A stretch of DNA of 64,000 nucleotides, from contig NC_089220.1 in assembly GCF_963924675.1 (NCBI RefSeq), positions 87,051,168-87,115,167 of the forward strand, given 5' to 3'. This DNA is from Phocoena phocoena. Lineage: Eukaryota > Chordata > Mammalia > Artiodactyla > Phocoenidae. Shown one piece after another: positions 26,563 through 37,153 of this stretch (its first letter is position 1; each line of letters starts with the position of its first letter). A program made the translations under genes and the position numbers. The notes beneath the pieces were generated by a model. It had not been told where the DNA came from. It saw only the letters and a list, made by a program, of their open reading frames with translations, and made no database searches.

Positions 26563-26804
26563 AAAGTTACAAAAGACCATATATAGTGTGATACCATTTA
26601 TTTGAAATGTCCAGAATAGGCAAATCTATAGACAGAAAGTAGATTAGAGTTTGCCTAGGGCAGAGAGTTGGGAAGAGGGAGTGAAAGTTACAAAAGACCA
26701 TATATAGTGTGATACCATTTATTTGAAATGTCCAGAATAGGCAAACCTATAGACAGAAAGTAGATTAGAGTTTGCCTAGGGCAGAGAGTTGGGAGGAGGG
26801 AGAC
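26563..26804. repeat. 121 bp tandem duplication
   Basis: Copies 26563-26683 and 26684-26804 both begin AAAGTTACAAAAGACCATAT and differ at about two positions, so the duplication is much younger than the L1 in which it lies. Confidence 0.92.
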
Positions 26805-27019
26805 TGGAAATAGGGTACTGCTAATGGGTACAAGGTTTCTTTTGGAAGTGATATCAGTGTTCTAAAATTAGATTATGCTGATGACTGCACAACTCTGTAA
26901 AAATAATAAAAACTGTTGAATTGTACACCTTAAACAGATTAACTTTATGATATATAATTTGCATCTCAAAAACGCATTATGCTAAGTGAAAGAAACCAGA
27001 TTCAAAAGATTACATATTG

Positions 27020-27218
27020 GGCTTCCCTGGTGGCGCAGTGGTTGAGAGCCCGCCTGCCGATGCAGGGGACACAGGTTCGTGCCCCGGTCCGGGAAGATCC
27101 TACATGCCACGGAACGGCTAGGCCTGTGAGTCATGGCTGCTGAGCCTGTGCGTCCGGAGCCTGTGCTCCGCAACGGGACAGGCCACGACAGTGAGAGGCC
27201 CGTGTACTGCAAGAAAAA
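27020..27218 (+). mobile_element. CHR-type SINE (short young form)
   Basis: Perfect 16 bp TSD AAAAGATTACATATTG at 27004-27019 and 27219-27234. It lies within the L1M 3' region, which resumes at 27235. Confidence 0.95.
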
Positions 27219-27350
27219 AAAAGATTACATATTGTATGATTCTATTTATATGGCATTGTGGAAGAGGCAAAACCATAAGGACAGAAACCAAATTAGTGGC
27301 TGACATAGATCCAGGGAAGGGGGAAGAGACTGACCACAAAAGGGCACAAG

Positions 27351-27768
27351 GTTCGAATTATAGGGGTCCCAGAAGTAGAAGAGAAAAAGAAAGGGACTGA
27401 GAAAATACTTGAAGAGATTATAGTTGAAAACTTCCCTAATATGGGAAAGGAAATAATCAAGTCCAGGAAACACAGAGAGTCCCATACAGGATAAATCCAA
27501 GGAGAAACACGCCAAGACACATATTAATCAAACTATCAAAAATTAAATACAAAGAAAACATATTAAAAGCAGCGAGGGAAAAACAACAAGTAACATACAA
27601 GGGAATCCCCATAAGGTTAACAGCTGATCTTTCAGCAGAAACTCTGCAAGCCAGAAGGGAGTGGCAGGACATATTTAAAGTGATGAAGGAGAAAAACCTA
27701 CAACCAAGATTACTCTACCCAGCAAGGATCTCATTCAGATTTGATGGAGAAATTAAAACCTTTGCCGA
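27351..27768 (+). mobile_element. L1 ORF1 fragment fused to a SINE
   Basis: Matches the C-terminal half of L1 ORF1 (the RNA-binding region), for example TATAGTTGAAAACTTCCCTA and GTAACATACAAGGGAATCCC. It stops abruptly at about 27766, where a CHR SINE begins. No downstream L1 ORF1 or ORF2 sequence follows that SINE. Confidence 0.85.
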
Positions 27769-27993
27769 GGGGCTTCCCTTCCCTGGTGGCGCTGTAGTTG
27801 AGAGTCCGCCTGCCAATGCAGGGGACACGGGTTCGTGTCCCGGTCTGGGAAGATCCCACATGCCGTGGAGCGGCTAGGCCCGTGAGCCATGGCCGCTGAG
27901 CCTGCGTGTCCAGAGCCTGTGCTCTGCAACAGGAGAGGCCACAACAGTGAGAGGTCCACGTACCGCAAAAAAAAAAAAAAAAAAAAAAAAAAA
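27769..27993 (+). mobile_element. CHR-type SINE (short young form) with long poly(A)
   Basis: The head shows a small internal duplication (CTTCCCTTCCCTGG). Ends in ~27 A. No clean TSD was found around the SINE alone. Confidence 0.92.
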
Positions 27994-28052
27994 TGCAAAG
28001 AACTGTACACCTATAAAGGAGTGAATTTTTAGTCTATGTAAATCAAGTACTG
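27994..28052 (+). mobile_element. L1M 3' tail remnant
   Basis: AAAGAACTGTACACCTATAA and GGAGTGAATTTTTAGTCTAT match the L1M 3' UTR. They probably continue the L1M that is interrupted near 27345. Confidence 0.6.
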
Positions 28053-29084
28053 ACTTTTATAATAGGCAAGTTTACATTATAGAAAATGCAGAAAACACTA
28101 TTTGGAAACTTGAGAGCAAAAAAATAGTGGAAACCTTTAAAATACATTCCATAGCATATGTAGAGGATGCCTCCTATTGATGTCATCAAGATAATACTGT
28201 CTATGATAGAGTGATATATGAGGACTATGGCAGAACCCCCCCTTAAAATTTGAGATCAAAGTTTAAAAAAAGGCCTCCCTCTGAAATACAGGCAAAATTA
28301 AAGAAAGTTCTCTGGCTAAGTCCACTAACTTAGGGGGGAAAATGGCATTTCAAATAGAGTCCTGAGAAACACCTAAGCCTAATCAAAGTAAACAGAGTAT
28401 CCTCTAGACTGGATATAACTTTAAAAAAAAAAAAAGAAAAAGAAAATTTGAAGATGTATTATTAACATATGTACATGTTAATGCATAATCTTCATGAAAT
28501 GGGGGAGGGCTAAAGAGAAGACTTTATCAGCATTTAGTAAGTACTCCTCAAGGGAGATAGAAAAACTGATTCTGGTAGATACATCATTACTAGAACTCTA
28601 GTATGGAGCAGGGATAAGTTTATAAGGCTTTTACACAACCTAGAAGAATATCCCTCAAAACAGTTTGATTTTCTTTGCCTTCCAAAAAAGCTTTTAATTT
28701 GGTTTTCCAAAGTCTCTGATGCTAAAAGAAGTGCCTACAATGACAGAAACTAGTATTCAGTACCCTACTATATAATTAACAAACAGATTCTGGATTACAA
28801 AAAAAAAAAATTCTTATGACTTTGATTAGCATGAGTCAATCCCCCAGAATCTAATGTGTTGCATGAGTAGATAAAACTATATTTTGTGTTCTGCAAAACC
28901 TAGGGCCAGATAATAGACTGAAGCAGTCACCAACCTCTTTTTTGACATCTCTTTCTTTAAAAGGAACATTTGCATTTATAAAGAATATCCTTCACAGAGG
29001 GAACACAAAGAAAAACACTACTGAGCCATGGACAAATGTCTGTGCTAAAAGAGACTTGAGGGGTCTTCTATTTGAGCCTCCTCA
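28053..29084. other. Intron sequence, no recognised feature
   Basis: Unique DNA with two short A-runs (about 28423-28445 and 28799-28810). Neither has a flanking duplication that would mark an insertion. Confidence 0.5.
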
Positions 29085-29222
29085 TTTTGCAGATGAGAGG
29101 TTAAGTTGCATCTTAAAGCTTAAGTTACCTGCTCAAGGCCTCAAAGTTAACCAGTCAGAGTCAGGCATTTAACACAGGTCTCCTGACTCCCCAACATCAG
29201 TGTTTTCCCCATTGGACTATAC
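29085..29222 (-). repeat. MIR SINE (ancient)
   Basis: Antisense MIR: CTCATTTTGCAGATGAGAGG, CTGCTCAAGGCCTCAAAGTT, ending CCATTGGACTATACTGCCTG. Confidence 0.75.
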
Positions 29223-29245
29223 TGCCTGCTTCATCACAGAGCAGT

Positions 29246-29475
29246 GTGTTAGAACAACTCTGAGGTCAGAGACCCATGTTCAAATCCCAGCTCCCACACT
29301 GACTAGCTGTGTAACATTGGGGGAGCTGTTTAACATCTCTAAGCCTTATTGTACTCATCTGTAACTAGGGGCAATAATATTTTCTATTAAATAGGTAGGA
29401 TTAAATGAAAGAATGCATATAAAGTGCTTACCACAGAGCCCAGAAACACAGTTAAGTACTCAATAAATTTTTAAA
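29246..29475 (+). repeat. MIR SINE (ancient)
   Basis: Sense MIR close to full length: CAAATCCCAGCTCCCACACT, CTAGCTGTGTAACATTGGGG, then GTTAAGTACTCAATAAATTT. Head-to-head with the MIR at 29085-29222. Confidence 0.85.
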
Positions 29476-29794
29476 TGGATCAATTAACACATATTACAAT
29501 TAAGATACATAATATGGTCATTATATAACTCTCTAACACATAAGAATGGCACCATTTATGATATGCATAATTTGTCAGTACATTCATTTTAACTGTAATT
29601 AATTATGTCAGGGAAACATTATAAGGAGAGGAACAGGAAAAAAAGGATGCAAAAAAGACTACTGAGATATTTCTAAACCCTTAATTTATCTTATTAGAAT
29701 ATAATTGAACTTACTGTATTTTCAAGTTATCATATGTCAAAATGTATCTACTTATAAATAATCCTACATAATTTTGTAAACTAACTGGATCCTA

Positions 29795-29991
29795 GGGGGC
29801 TTCCCTGGTGGCGCAGTGGTTGAGAGTCCGCCTGCTGATGCAGGGGACACGGGTCTGTGCCCCGGTCCGGGAAGATCCCACATGCCACGGAGTGACTGGC
29901 CGCTGCGCTGGCGCGTCCGGAGCCTGTGCTCCACAACGGGAGAGGCCACAACAGTGAGAGACCCACGTACCACAAAAAAAAAAAAAAAAAG
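29795..29991 (+). mobile_element. CHR-type SINE (short young form) with internal deletion
   Basis: TSD TAACTGGATCCTA at 29782-29794 and 29992-30004. About 20 bp of the central GTGAGCCATGGCCGCTGAGC region is missing or altered. Confidence 0.94.
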
Positions 29992-30099
29992 TAACTGGAT
30001 CCTAATCAAGTGAGAAAACTTTCTACAGTCATTCTAAACCATAAATCCTAACTAAATAATAAACATATTTGCTCAAGAAAACTAATTTAATCACTCTTT

Positions 30100-30384
30100 A
30101 AAACTTTTTATTATAATAATAGAAAAATTGTAAAGATAGTTTAAAGATGTCACATGTGTCCTTTGCCCAGCTTCCCCCAGTGGTAACTTACATAACTGCA
30201 GTACACTGTCAAAACCAAGAAATTGACGTGTGAATTGAGATAAAATTCACAACGTAAGATTACCATTTTAAAGTGTACAATTCAGAGGTTTTTAGTATAT
30301 TCCTAGAGTTGTGCAACCATCACCACTAAATCACCACCTTTTGAAGTCACCATAACGTATCTCTAAAGACCAGAAAATCTGATA
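30100..30384 (-). mobile_element. L1M/HAL1-like fragment (ancient)
   Basis: Antisense pattern TACCATTTTAAAGTGTACAA, AGTTGTGCAACCATCACCAC and earlier GTCCTTTGCCCAGCTTCCCC. Confidence 0.7.
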
Positions 30385-30395
30385 TGTTCATTTTT

Positions 30396-30996
30396 TAAAA
30401 TAAATTTGTTTATTTTATTTTTGGCTGCATTGGATTTTCATTGCTGCGTGCGGGCTTTCTCTAGTTGTGGCGAGTGGGGGCTACTCTTCTTTGTGGTGCA
30501 CGGGCTTCTCATTGTGGTGGCTTCTCTTGTTGAGGAGCACAGGCTCTAGGCCTGCAGGCTTCAGAATTTACAGCACGCAGGCTCAGCAGTTGTGGCTCGT
30601 GGGCTCCAGAGCACAGGCTAAGTAGTTGCAGCGCATGAGCTCAGTTTCTCCGCCACAGGTGGGATCTTCCCGGACCAGGGCTCACCCCCGCATCCCCTGC
30701 GTTGACAGGCAGATTCTTTTTTTTTTTTTTTGTGCCGTACGCGGGCCTCTCACTGTTGTGGCCTCTCCCGTTGCGGAGCACAGGCTCCGGACGCGCAGGC
30801 TCCGGACGCGCAGGCTCTGGATGCGCAGGCTCAGCGGCCATGGCTCACGGGTCCAGCCGCTCTGCGGCATGCGGGATCCTCCCGGACCGGGGCATGAACC
30901 CGTGTCCCCTGCATCGGCAGGCAGACGCTCAACCACTGCGCCACCAGGGAAGCCCGGCAGGCAGATTCTTAACCACTGCCCCACCAGGGAAATCAC
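30396..30996 (-). mobile_element. CHR-type SINE (long form), host of a nested SINE
   Basis: Outer copy split at 30718/30971. TSD TGTTCATTTTT at 30385-30395 and 30997-31007 brackets the whole nest. Confidence 0.92.
30719..30957 (-). mobile_element. CHR-type SINE (short young form) nested in another SINE
   Basis: TSD CAGGCAGATTCTT at 30706-30718 and 30958-30970 comes from the outer SINE. The inner element carries three tandem copies of a 15 bp GGCTCCGGACGCGCA-type unit (about 30783-30827), making it longer than its relatives. Confidence 0.95.
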
Positions 30997-31007
30997 TGTT
31001 CATTTTT

Positions 31008-32115
31008 AAAAATCTATTCAGTTCAAGTCAGAGGTAACCTTACATTTGCATTATTAATAATCCCCTTTATCAGAGATAACATTTTTCATTCATGCACATC
31101 TATTATCAACATTTCTTGGGCCCCAACATGAGACCTTACCTACTAACTGTACAAAGATATAATCTGTGCCCTTCCAACAGTTCACAGTCTAAGGAGAGGA
31201 AAACGTGAATGAACATTTACATTTACACTTACTTACATGTGGTAAGTGCTACAATAAGGTCCCCCAAGGCACTGCCCAGCAACACTGGGGAGTGAGTCTA
31301 CCGTGGAATAAGGAGGTAATGAGAGGCTGATGATTCATGCAGCAGGAGAAAATGCATATGGAAGATGATAGGAGACAAGGCTGGAAGGGAGGCAGCAGAG
31401 AGATGATGGAAGACCTCCTATGCCAAGCTAAAAGGCTGTAAGCCAGTAGGCAATGGGAAAAGCTTGAAGAATTTTAAAAAGAAAATGATCAGAGGTGCAT
31501 TTTGGAAGCATGAGAAAGGTCAGAATTGGTTCGCCACTCCGCAGGAGGGTAAAACTTAGACCTTTAGGACCCCATATCTGGCAAGCACAAATGGAGAGCC
31601 AGGGAAGGCAATGTAGGAGCTCTGATTCCTGCCATCACTGAGGCTAGAGTTCAAAGAGGAAAACTGAACTCATCCAGATCCCTATCTTACCTCAGAAACA
31701 CCTGAGCTCTTGTGGCCTCTTGGAAGTTCCCATCTCATCCCACCTAACAGAAGAAGCCTGAGGGAGTGAGGAGTGAATTCAGCTTGGTGTGCTATGGATA
31801 AGACCATGACGGTCATTAAAATGTTGAAATCTCTATCAGTTGACAAATAGCCTCTGCCCTGAGAGGCTTCTCCCTTCTGCCCTGGGACCAATCCCAACCC
31901 CACCTCCCATGATTCAGCACTAACTATTTAGTGTCTGGCTCTAGACCCAACTTCAGTGCCCTCTGGCAGAGTCTTGGTCAGTGAAGTAGGTATTCACCAT
32001 GACTCACTGATTGTTGAATATTTTAAACATCACCCCAACATGGGGGCCAAGCCCAGAGGCCTCCTTTAAACCATTAAGCTCTTCTATCACATTCAGCTGC
32101 AACAACAAAAAATAT
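31008..32115. other. Intron sequence, old repeat traces
   Basis: 31130-31520 has L2-like antisense wording (CCAACAGTTCACAGTCTAAG, GTAAGTGCTACAATAAGGTC, TGGAAGCATGAGAAAGGTCA). The remainder is unique. No gene seen. Confidence 0.45.
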
Positions 32116-32117
32116 CA

Positions 32118-32193
32118 GGTTGGCCAAAAAGTTCGTTTGGGTTTTTCCGTAAGATGTTACAGAAAAAACCCGAAAGAACTTTTTGGCCAACCC
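32118..32193. mobile_element. Mariner-type MITE: near-perfect inverted repeat hairpin
   Basis: The left arm begins GGTTGGCCAAAAAGTTCG and runs to about 32148. The right arm, about 32162-32192, is its reverse complement with only two or three mismatches, leaving a ~13-base loop. Termini and length match the short mariner-derived palindromes common in cetartiodactyl genomes, and TA dinucleotides lie close by on the left. It sits in FRMD5 intron 1, so it would be transcribed as a stem-loop of ~76 nt. Arm sequences resemble the bovine miR-2284/2285 family. Confidence 0.8.
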
Positions 32194-32194
32194 A

Positions 32195-35089
32195 CAGATC
32201 TTCAATATTCTTTCATTATCCCCAACTTTCTTCTCCAGATTCTCCCTCCAAATTCTGACCAGGTATTTCTGCATAAGGCTCATCTTGCTTTATCCCGACT
32301 GTTTCTCTGCTTTTAATCTTTTGTTTCTTCCTTTAGTCAACTATTTTAACTCTCCATCCAGTTTCACTGACTTTAGCTGTCCAGAGTAAAGACTTTCCTG
32401 GTCATGGGCAGCCCTACCATGTCCATCCATTCCCTAAGAACCAGACCTGAAGTCACAGTAGACATAGAGTCTCATTAGGTCTATTAATCCATTAAGTATA
32501 AAAAACTGCAAAAAATTTAATAGAAAACTCTAAACATATAATACTCAGCCCAGTCTCAAGATACCATTTTATACAATACAGACTTTCATTTGTTTGTCTT
32601 ATCTCAAATTCCAATTAACTAAAATATACACTTTTGTGTTAAATAATGAAATTAAAGGATATGGACCACATTATGCCTCAGTGTATATATACATACACTA
32701 TGATTATATCTTTTTTTAACACCTCCCCCCACCAACAGAAGGTGTGGCCACCACACAAAGAATCTGACCATAAGCAAAGGTATACCTTGGCAGTGATGCC
32801 AATTAGAAGTGGTGATAAGAGATTGTATTAAATGAATGGCCCAAAGTATAAATGAGCATAAAACAGAGGACATAATAAGAGATGGACAGAAGAGCTATCA
32901 TGTCAGAAAAGATGGTAGGAAATAAAATTGTGGAAACCAGAACGAGAAAGTAAGGTTTTTCTACTTCTTTTGTCATTTTCTTTTGACCAGAAGCTAAAGG
33001 TATCTTATATGAGATACATTATTAGTAGGAATAGTCCATAATATTTTATAATGATACACTAAAAGATCTAATTTGCAGCAAGACAATATAATAGCATTCT
33101 ATCTGTCTCCTTAGAATAATCAGGCTGTCTAGTATACCCAAAATCAAAAATTGGAATACAGGTAATATGTGTTCTCCTTTACCATAAAAATTATTAGAAG
33201 ACAATTCCTAGATGTGCTTTCTGTACTATGGGTATTCATTTAAACAAGCTTGTCTAAATTATCCAAGGTGTATTTAAAAATAAGCAAAAACAAGCAAAGA
33301 AAGTGTTGATTAGCTATTCTGCTTATAAAATCTGACATTACAATAGTTAGCTCAGTAACTTATGTCCTACAGCTATACCAAGCAAACTCTCATTCACTTT
33401 TTTTTTTAACCTACTTCATATGTACCAGAACCTGAAACTGGACACAGATTGAAGAAGCTGCACTGTAGGACTGGAACTACTTTCTGTTTCGATCAGATTT
33501 TTGTCTCTCAACAGCCAAATTTCCTGAGTGGCCTCCCAAAGAGCTGATGGGATGTTCTGTTGTACAGATGAGAGTATACTGTGAAATTGTAGGTTCAACA
33601 TGTCTTATAACATCCCACACATCATTGCCAGTCCATAGGTCCTCCGGACCTACAAACCTCCAATTCCGTAATAACTCCAGGGGCTTTTAGATTTTTCTAG
33701 AGGCAAAAATCTGAAACAGGGCAGGCTGGATGCCTTCTCCAGCCTCAATTATCCCCCAGAAGTACTTGAGATCCTTAGGTGAATTGATTAATTCTGCTTC
33801 CTTGTGTTGTTATCAATGTTCTTACCTGCTTGGCTCATGTTTGACAAAATAAGAATCTTGGTAGCACCTCCTCACTAGAGTATCTGGAATCCTCTGGGAC
33901 TCCTGAAGCCAACTCTTCCACTTAGGTGTCCTCAGAATTAAGCTAGGACCCAGACTAGAGGCCCTTGAGTTAAATCAAGCTATAGAGAAATAAGGCTGTG
34001 CACCTGCCTAGAGGCAAAGGATAATTTGCCTGATTATGCAGTGCCTGGAGGGAGTACCAGACTGAGAAGATTCCTAATGATTTGGCTTTCTCCTACCACA
34101 AATTCAATGAAAGTGGCCAGACATTTGAGTGTGCCCTAGGGCATGCTGTTTTGAGGTACCACTATTTCTTTCAGGCCTTGGGCCTGTGGGCCTTTGCTAA
34201 TTTAACTGGCCCCCATAATACCATTTCACAGCAAGCCTCCTTAAACTTGCCAAAAAAATGGAGTGCTTGTATTGTCAGTCATTCCCCTATTCATCAGTCT
34301 TTAGACTATCCCTCCTTATTCTCCTCTTCCAGAGCAAAATAACCTATTAGCATTGGCATTCTGCCGAACATTGATTGCCCAAATGCCAAACAGTGCTTTC
34401 TTGGAGGTTCCCATCCCCAAAGCTCCAGCCTGGCACTGTGTTGAGTGCTAAAAGTGCACCCTGTGTAGGGCTGGGAACTTTGGAGCCAGCAGGCAGCGGC
34501 TCACACGAGAATCCAGGGAAGCACTCCTCTGTCCTCCAGAAAAGCTATTTTGGGTGGCCACTTAGGTTTGGGAATAGAGATGCTGAAAAGTGCCTTTTAG
34601 GGCTCCACGGGTTACATTTCCTAACTGTTAATGCACAGTCTAGGCTACACCGTATTAGTCAAAGGATTTTCAAACAACAGCTGAATGTTGGAATTTGATA
34701 CCCTCTTTTTTTTGTCAGATAACTAAACTGATGACGTCTCTTGAAAATAAAATTCATACTTAGTTGCTGCAGTCACAGAATTAAGACTGATATCCCAATC
34801 TACCTTTTCTTTATATGATGCCATTGCTTTGTGAAGAATCTTAATCTGTGTTACACAGTTTTGGAATTAGATTTAATTCATTGCCAGCTTTATGCATTTA
34901 TTTTTAGTTTAGACTGATTCCTCTGAGCATGTCAAGAATGATTGAAATTTGCTGACAGTAATTTTTCCTAGGCAAGTAGATTTCTGTCGTTTGACTCAAC
35001 TGTACCAGAGTAAGTCAAATCAACATAGTAAAGGAAAAACTAAGCATACTTGGCTTTACATTTTTAGCTTTTCTACCTAGAAGTAGCCT
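32195..35089. other. Intron sequence, unclassified, partly less A/T-rich
   Basis: No recognised exon or repeat. 33400-34730 is richer in G+C and has longer open stretches on both strands than its neighbours, so it may hold an old unrecognised element. Confidence 0.45.
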
Positions 35090-35400
35090 GCTGTTACCTT
35101 AGCCTGGAATGCCCTTTACCCATCCACACAGCCCATTTTCTGCTTTTGGCAATCTTTCATGACCTAGTTCAAATCTCACCTCCTTTGAGAAATATTTAAT
35201 TTCAAGTCCCCCACATGTGCACTGCCACAGCATATCACCTTGCCCTAGCCCTGAATTCTGTGATGTTTTATAGTTTGCTATTTACATGTTTATAATCCCT
35301 CTCTAGGTTGTAAGTCCTTGGACGACAGGGAGATTTACTCCTCCTATTCCCCCAGTGCTTTAAGTTGTGAAGATTTCTTTGAAAAACAGTATACAAATAT
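35090..35400 (+). repeat. L2 LINE 3' end
   Basis: Sense L2: CTTAGCCTGGAATGCCCTTT, CATGACCTAGTTCAAATCTC, TCTCTAGGTTGTAAGTCCTT, then CCCCCAGTGCTTTAAG. Confidence 0.8.
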
Positions 35401-35704
35401 GAAATAATCATATCATTTGTAGGTCAGGAAAGACAAAAAATAAAACTAACCAATAAATATAAGAGCATCAAATTGGAATTATGAACCATCTTTAGAATCC
35501 TGCCCACTTGAAGACAGATATGCATATCTGCAAATAACTTTTTACCTTTTAAGGGTAGAGAATCAGTTAAGGCCATTCAGAAATAAATCAAAAGTCAGAA
35601 ATATGAGATTCACTCTTGGCTTCTCCTTCTCCCTCAGTTTTTATATCCAGTCAATCAACAATACTCATCAATGTTATCTACTAAATATCTGTGTGACCAA
35701 GTAG

Positions 35705-35884
35705 TAACTATTCTCAAACCTCAGCAAGCGTAAGACTCAGCTGAAAGACTTAAACTGATGAGTTCCATGCCCCAACTTTCCGGTTTGCTAGGTCTGCAGT
35801 GGGGACAAGAGTCTGCGTTTCTAACGAGTACCCACGTGAAACTAATGCTGCTCATCCAGGAACCACACTTTTAAACCACTGAGA
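35705..35884. repeat. MER5-like hAT-Charlie MITE
   Basis: TTCTCAAACCTCAGC at the left and CTCATCCAGGAACCACACTT then AAACCACTGAGA at the right are the diverged terminal inverted repeats. The middle, GTCTGCGTTTCTAACGAGTA, matches the MER5 interior. Confidence 0.7.
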
Positions 35885-36174
35885 AGGTTTAACGCCCCCA
35901 CTCTATTCTCCTTGCTTTTCACAAGGTTCACAATTTCTACAAAAGGAAGAAAACCCGAGTTGTGACACAGTAAGATGGCTCAAATAAGGCATAAGAATAG
36001 CTAAGTTTGGTCCTGATCCTGAATGGCTTCCCCTGGTGGGCAGTCGTTGCCTAACTTGAAATGATCTTTAACATACAAGAACAAGTCCTAAAGCATTTCT
36101 GGAGTGGTCCAGAGTGCCTCTAAATACAGACCAACAGATGAGGTCATGGTAATGCAGGGAGTCAGAAGTAGAGG

Positions 36175-36785
36175 AGGGGGATGAAAGCTATAATCACTGT
36201 CAAAGGGGTGTTTTCTGTAGACAAGTGAATGGAGCTATTGTACACAAACTCAGTGGTTGCCAAGCATGTGGCCCAATTATTTTGCCTGTATGAGCATGGC
36301 ACGGAAGGATCTCCTTAGAGGACTTGATTCACACAGTTGATGTTTACTCTGACAGTAGCAAGCAAAAGCCTAGAGAATTTGAACCTAAGATTCCTTACAG
36401 GTTCCTACCTTCCAAATCTAGGATATGATGCAATTAAGCTGGAAAGACCACAGAGTAAAACACCATCCCTAGAAATAGTACAGTAATTATAATTGGTGAA
36501 AGACCAATACAGGGGCCTATCTTGTTCAAAATATTGACAACAGTAATGAGCGTCACGTGATGGCCTTGGGAGGCAAGAGTTCCATAATTTAAATCTGGGG
36601 ATTATCCTCCCAGAGAAACTGCTCTTCCTAGACTTTCTTTGGCTCTAATACATGTAAAATGTTTGTAAAAGCTTCAAAAGTTCTATTGGCCACCAGGGCC
36701 TAGGGTCTTAAAGGAACGGAAGGCCTGCTTCAATGGCTAGGATGGACGTATGACAAGGTGTTTTGCTTTCTTAGGGGAAATACCA
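36175..36785 (-). pseudogene. Decayed Ty3/gypsy-type retrotransposon integrase
   Basis: The minus strand, read across three frames, gives a collinear series of integrase-like blocks. A zinc-finger entry reads CHTSILA at about 36755. It is followed by a degenerate WWP block near 36690. Next comes a cysteine block TCIRAK at about 36655, then the core block SQGHHVTLITVVNILNK at about 36565-36515. A degraded block around 36430-36395 follows, and then the C-terminal core block YRQNNWATCLATTEFVYNSS at about 36290-36230. Spacing and order match the HHCC and D,D-35-E domains of Ty3/gypsy integrases, not those of retroviruses. Three frames and several stops show it is dead. It is probably an ancient mammalian gypsy relic (MamGypsy-like). 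Flanking DNA (36790-37140 and 35900-36170) may be more of the same element but is not recognisable to me. An L1-split SINE lies just upstream of it. Confidence 0.6.
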
Positions 36786-37153
36786 CTCACTGTACAGCAT
36801 AGGATGGAGATGCTTCAGCACTCTCCAAATTTCTCAGCTGCATAAGAAAACCATTCAGGTGGTTGGCTTGAGCCCCAAGGATCAAGGCCATAAAACAGAG
36901 GGGCAACAACTGCCACTGGGCCTCCTGGAGAGCAGCACCCTCCTCCCTGAGCACCATGTAGGTGAGATACAGAAGCTATAAGGTTGCTGCCAATCCTCCA
37001 TGATATTCATATATCTTGTACAAGCTCTGGCTAGGCACAGCTGAGGAAGAGTGACCCACAGGAGGCTGCTCCAAGAAACAGGATCTGCAGAGTCCAACAG
37101 AATGTTACAGATGAGGCTATCAGAGAGAAGATGAATTCAACTTAAAATAGACA

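Larger units (their letters stand above)
25412..27000 (+). mobile_element. Ancient L1M fragment, right part, with tandem duplications
   Basis: Continues the ORF2 piece broken by the SINE pair: GTGGTGTGGTACTGGCATAT through the ORF2 end to the 3' UTR near 26970. It contains a 60 bp duplication (26282-26401) and a 121 bp duplication (26563-26804). Only degraded frames remain. Confidence 0.88.

Noticed and set aside
28797..28812. Possible second poly(A)-only insertion
   Set aside because: No flanking direct repeat could be found, so it is treated as an ordinary A run.
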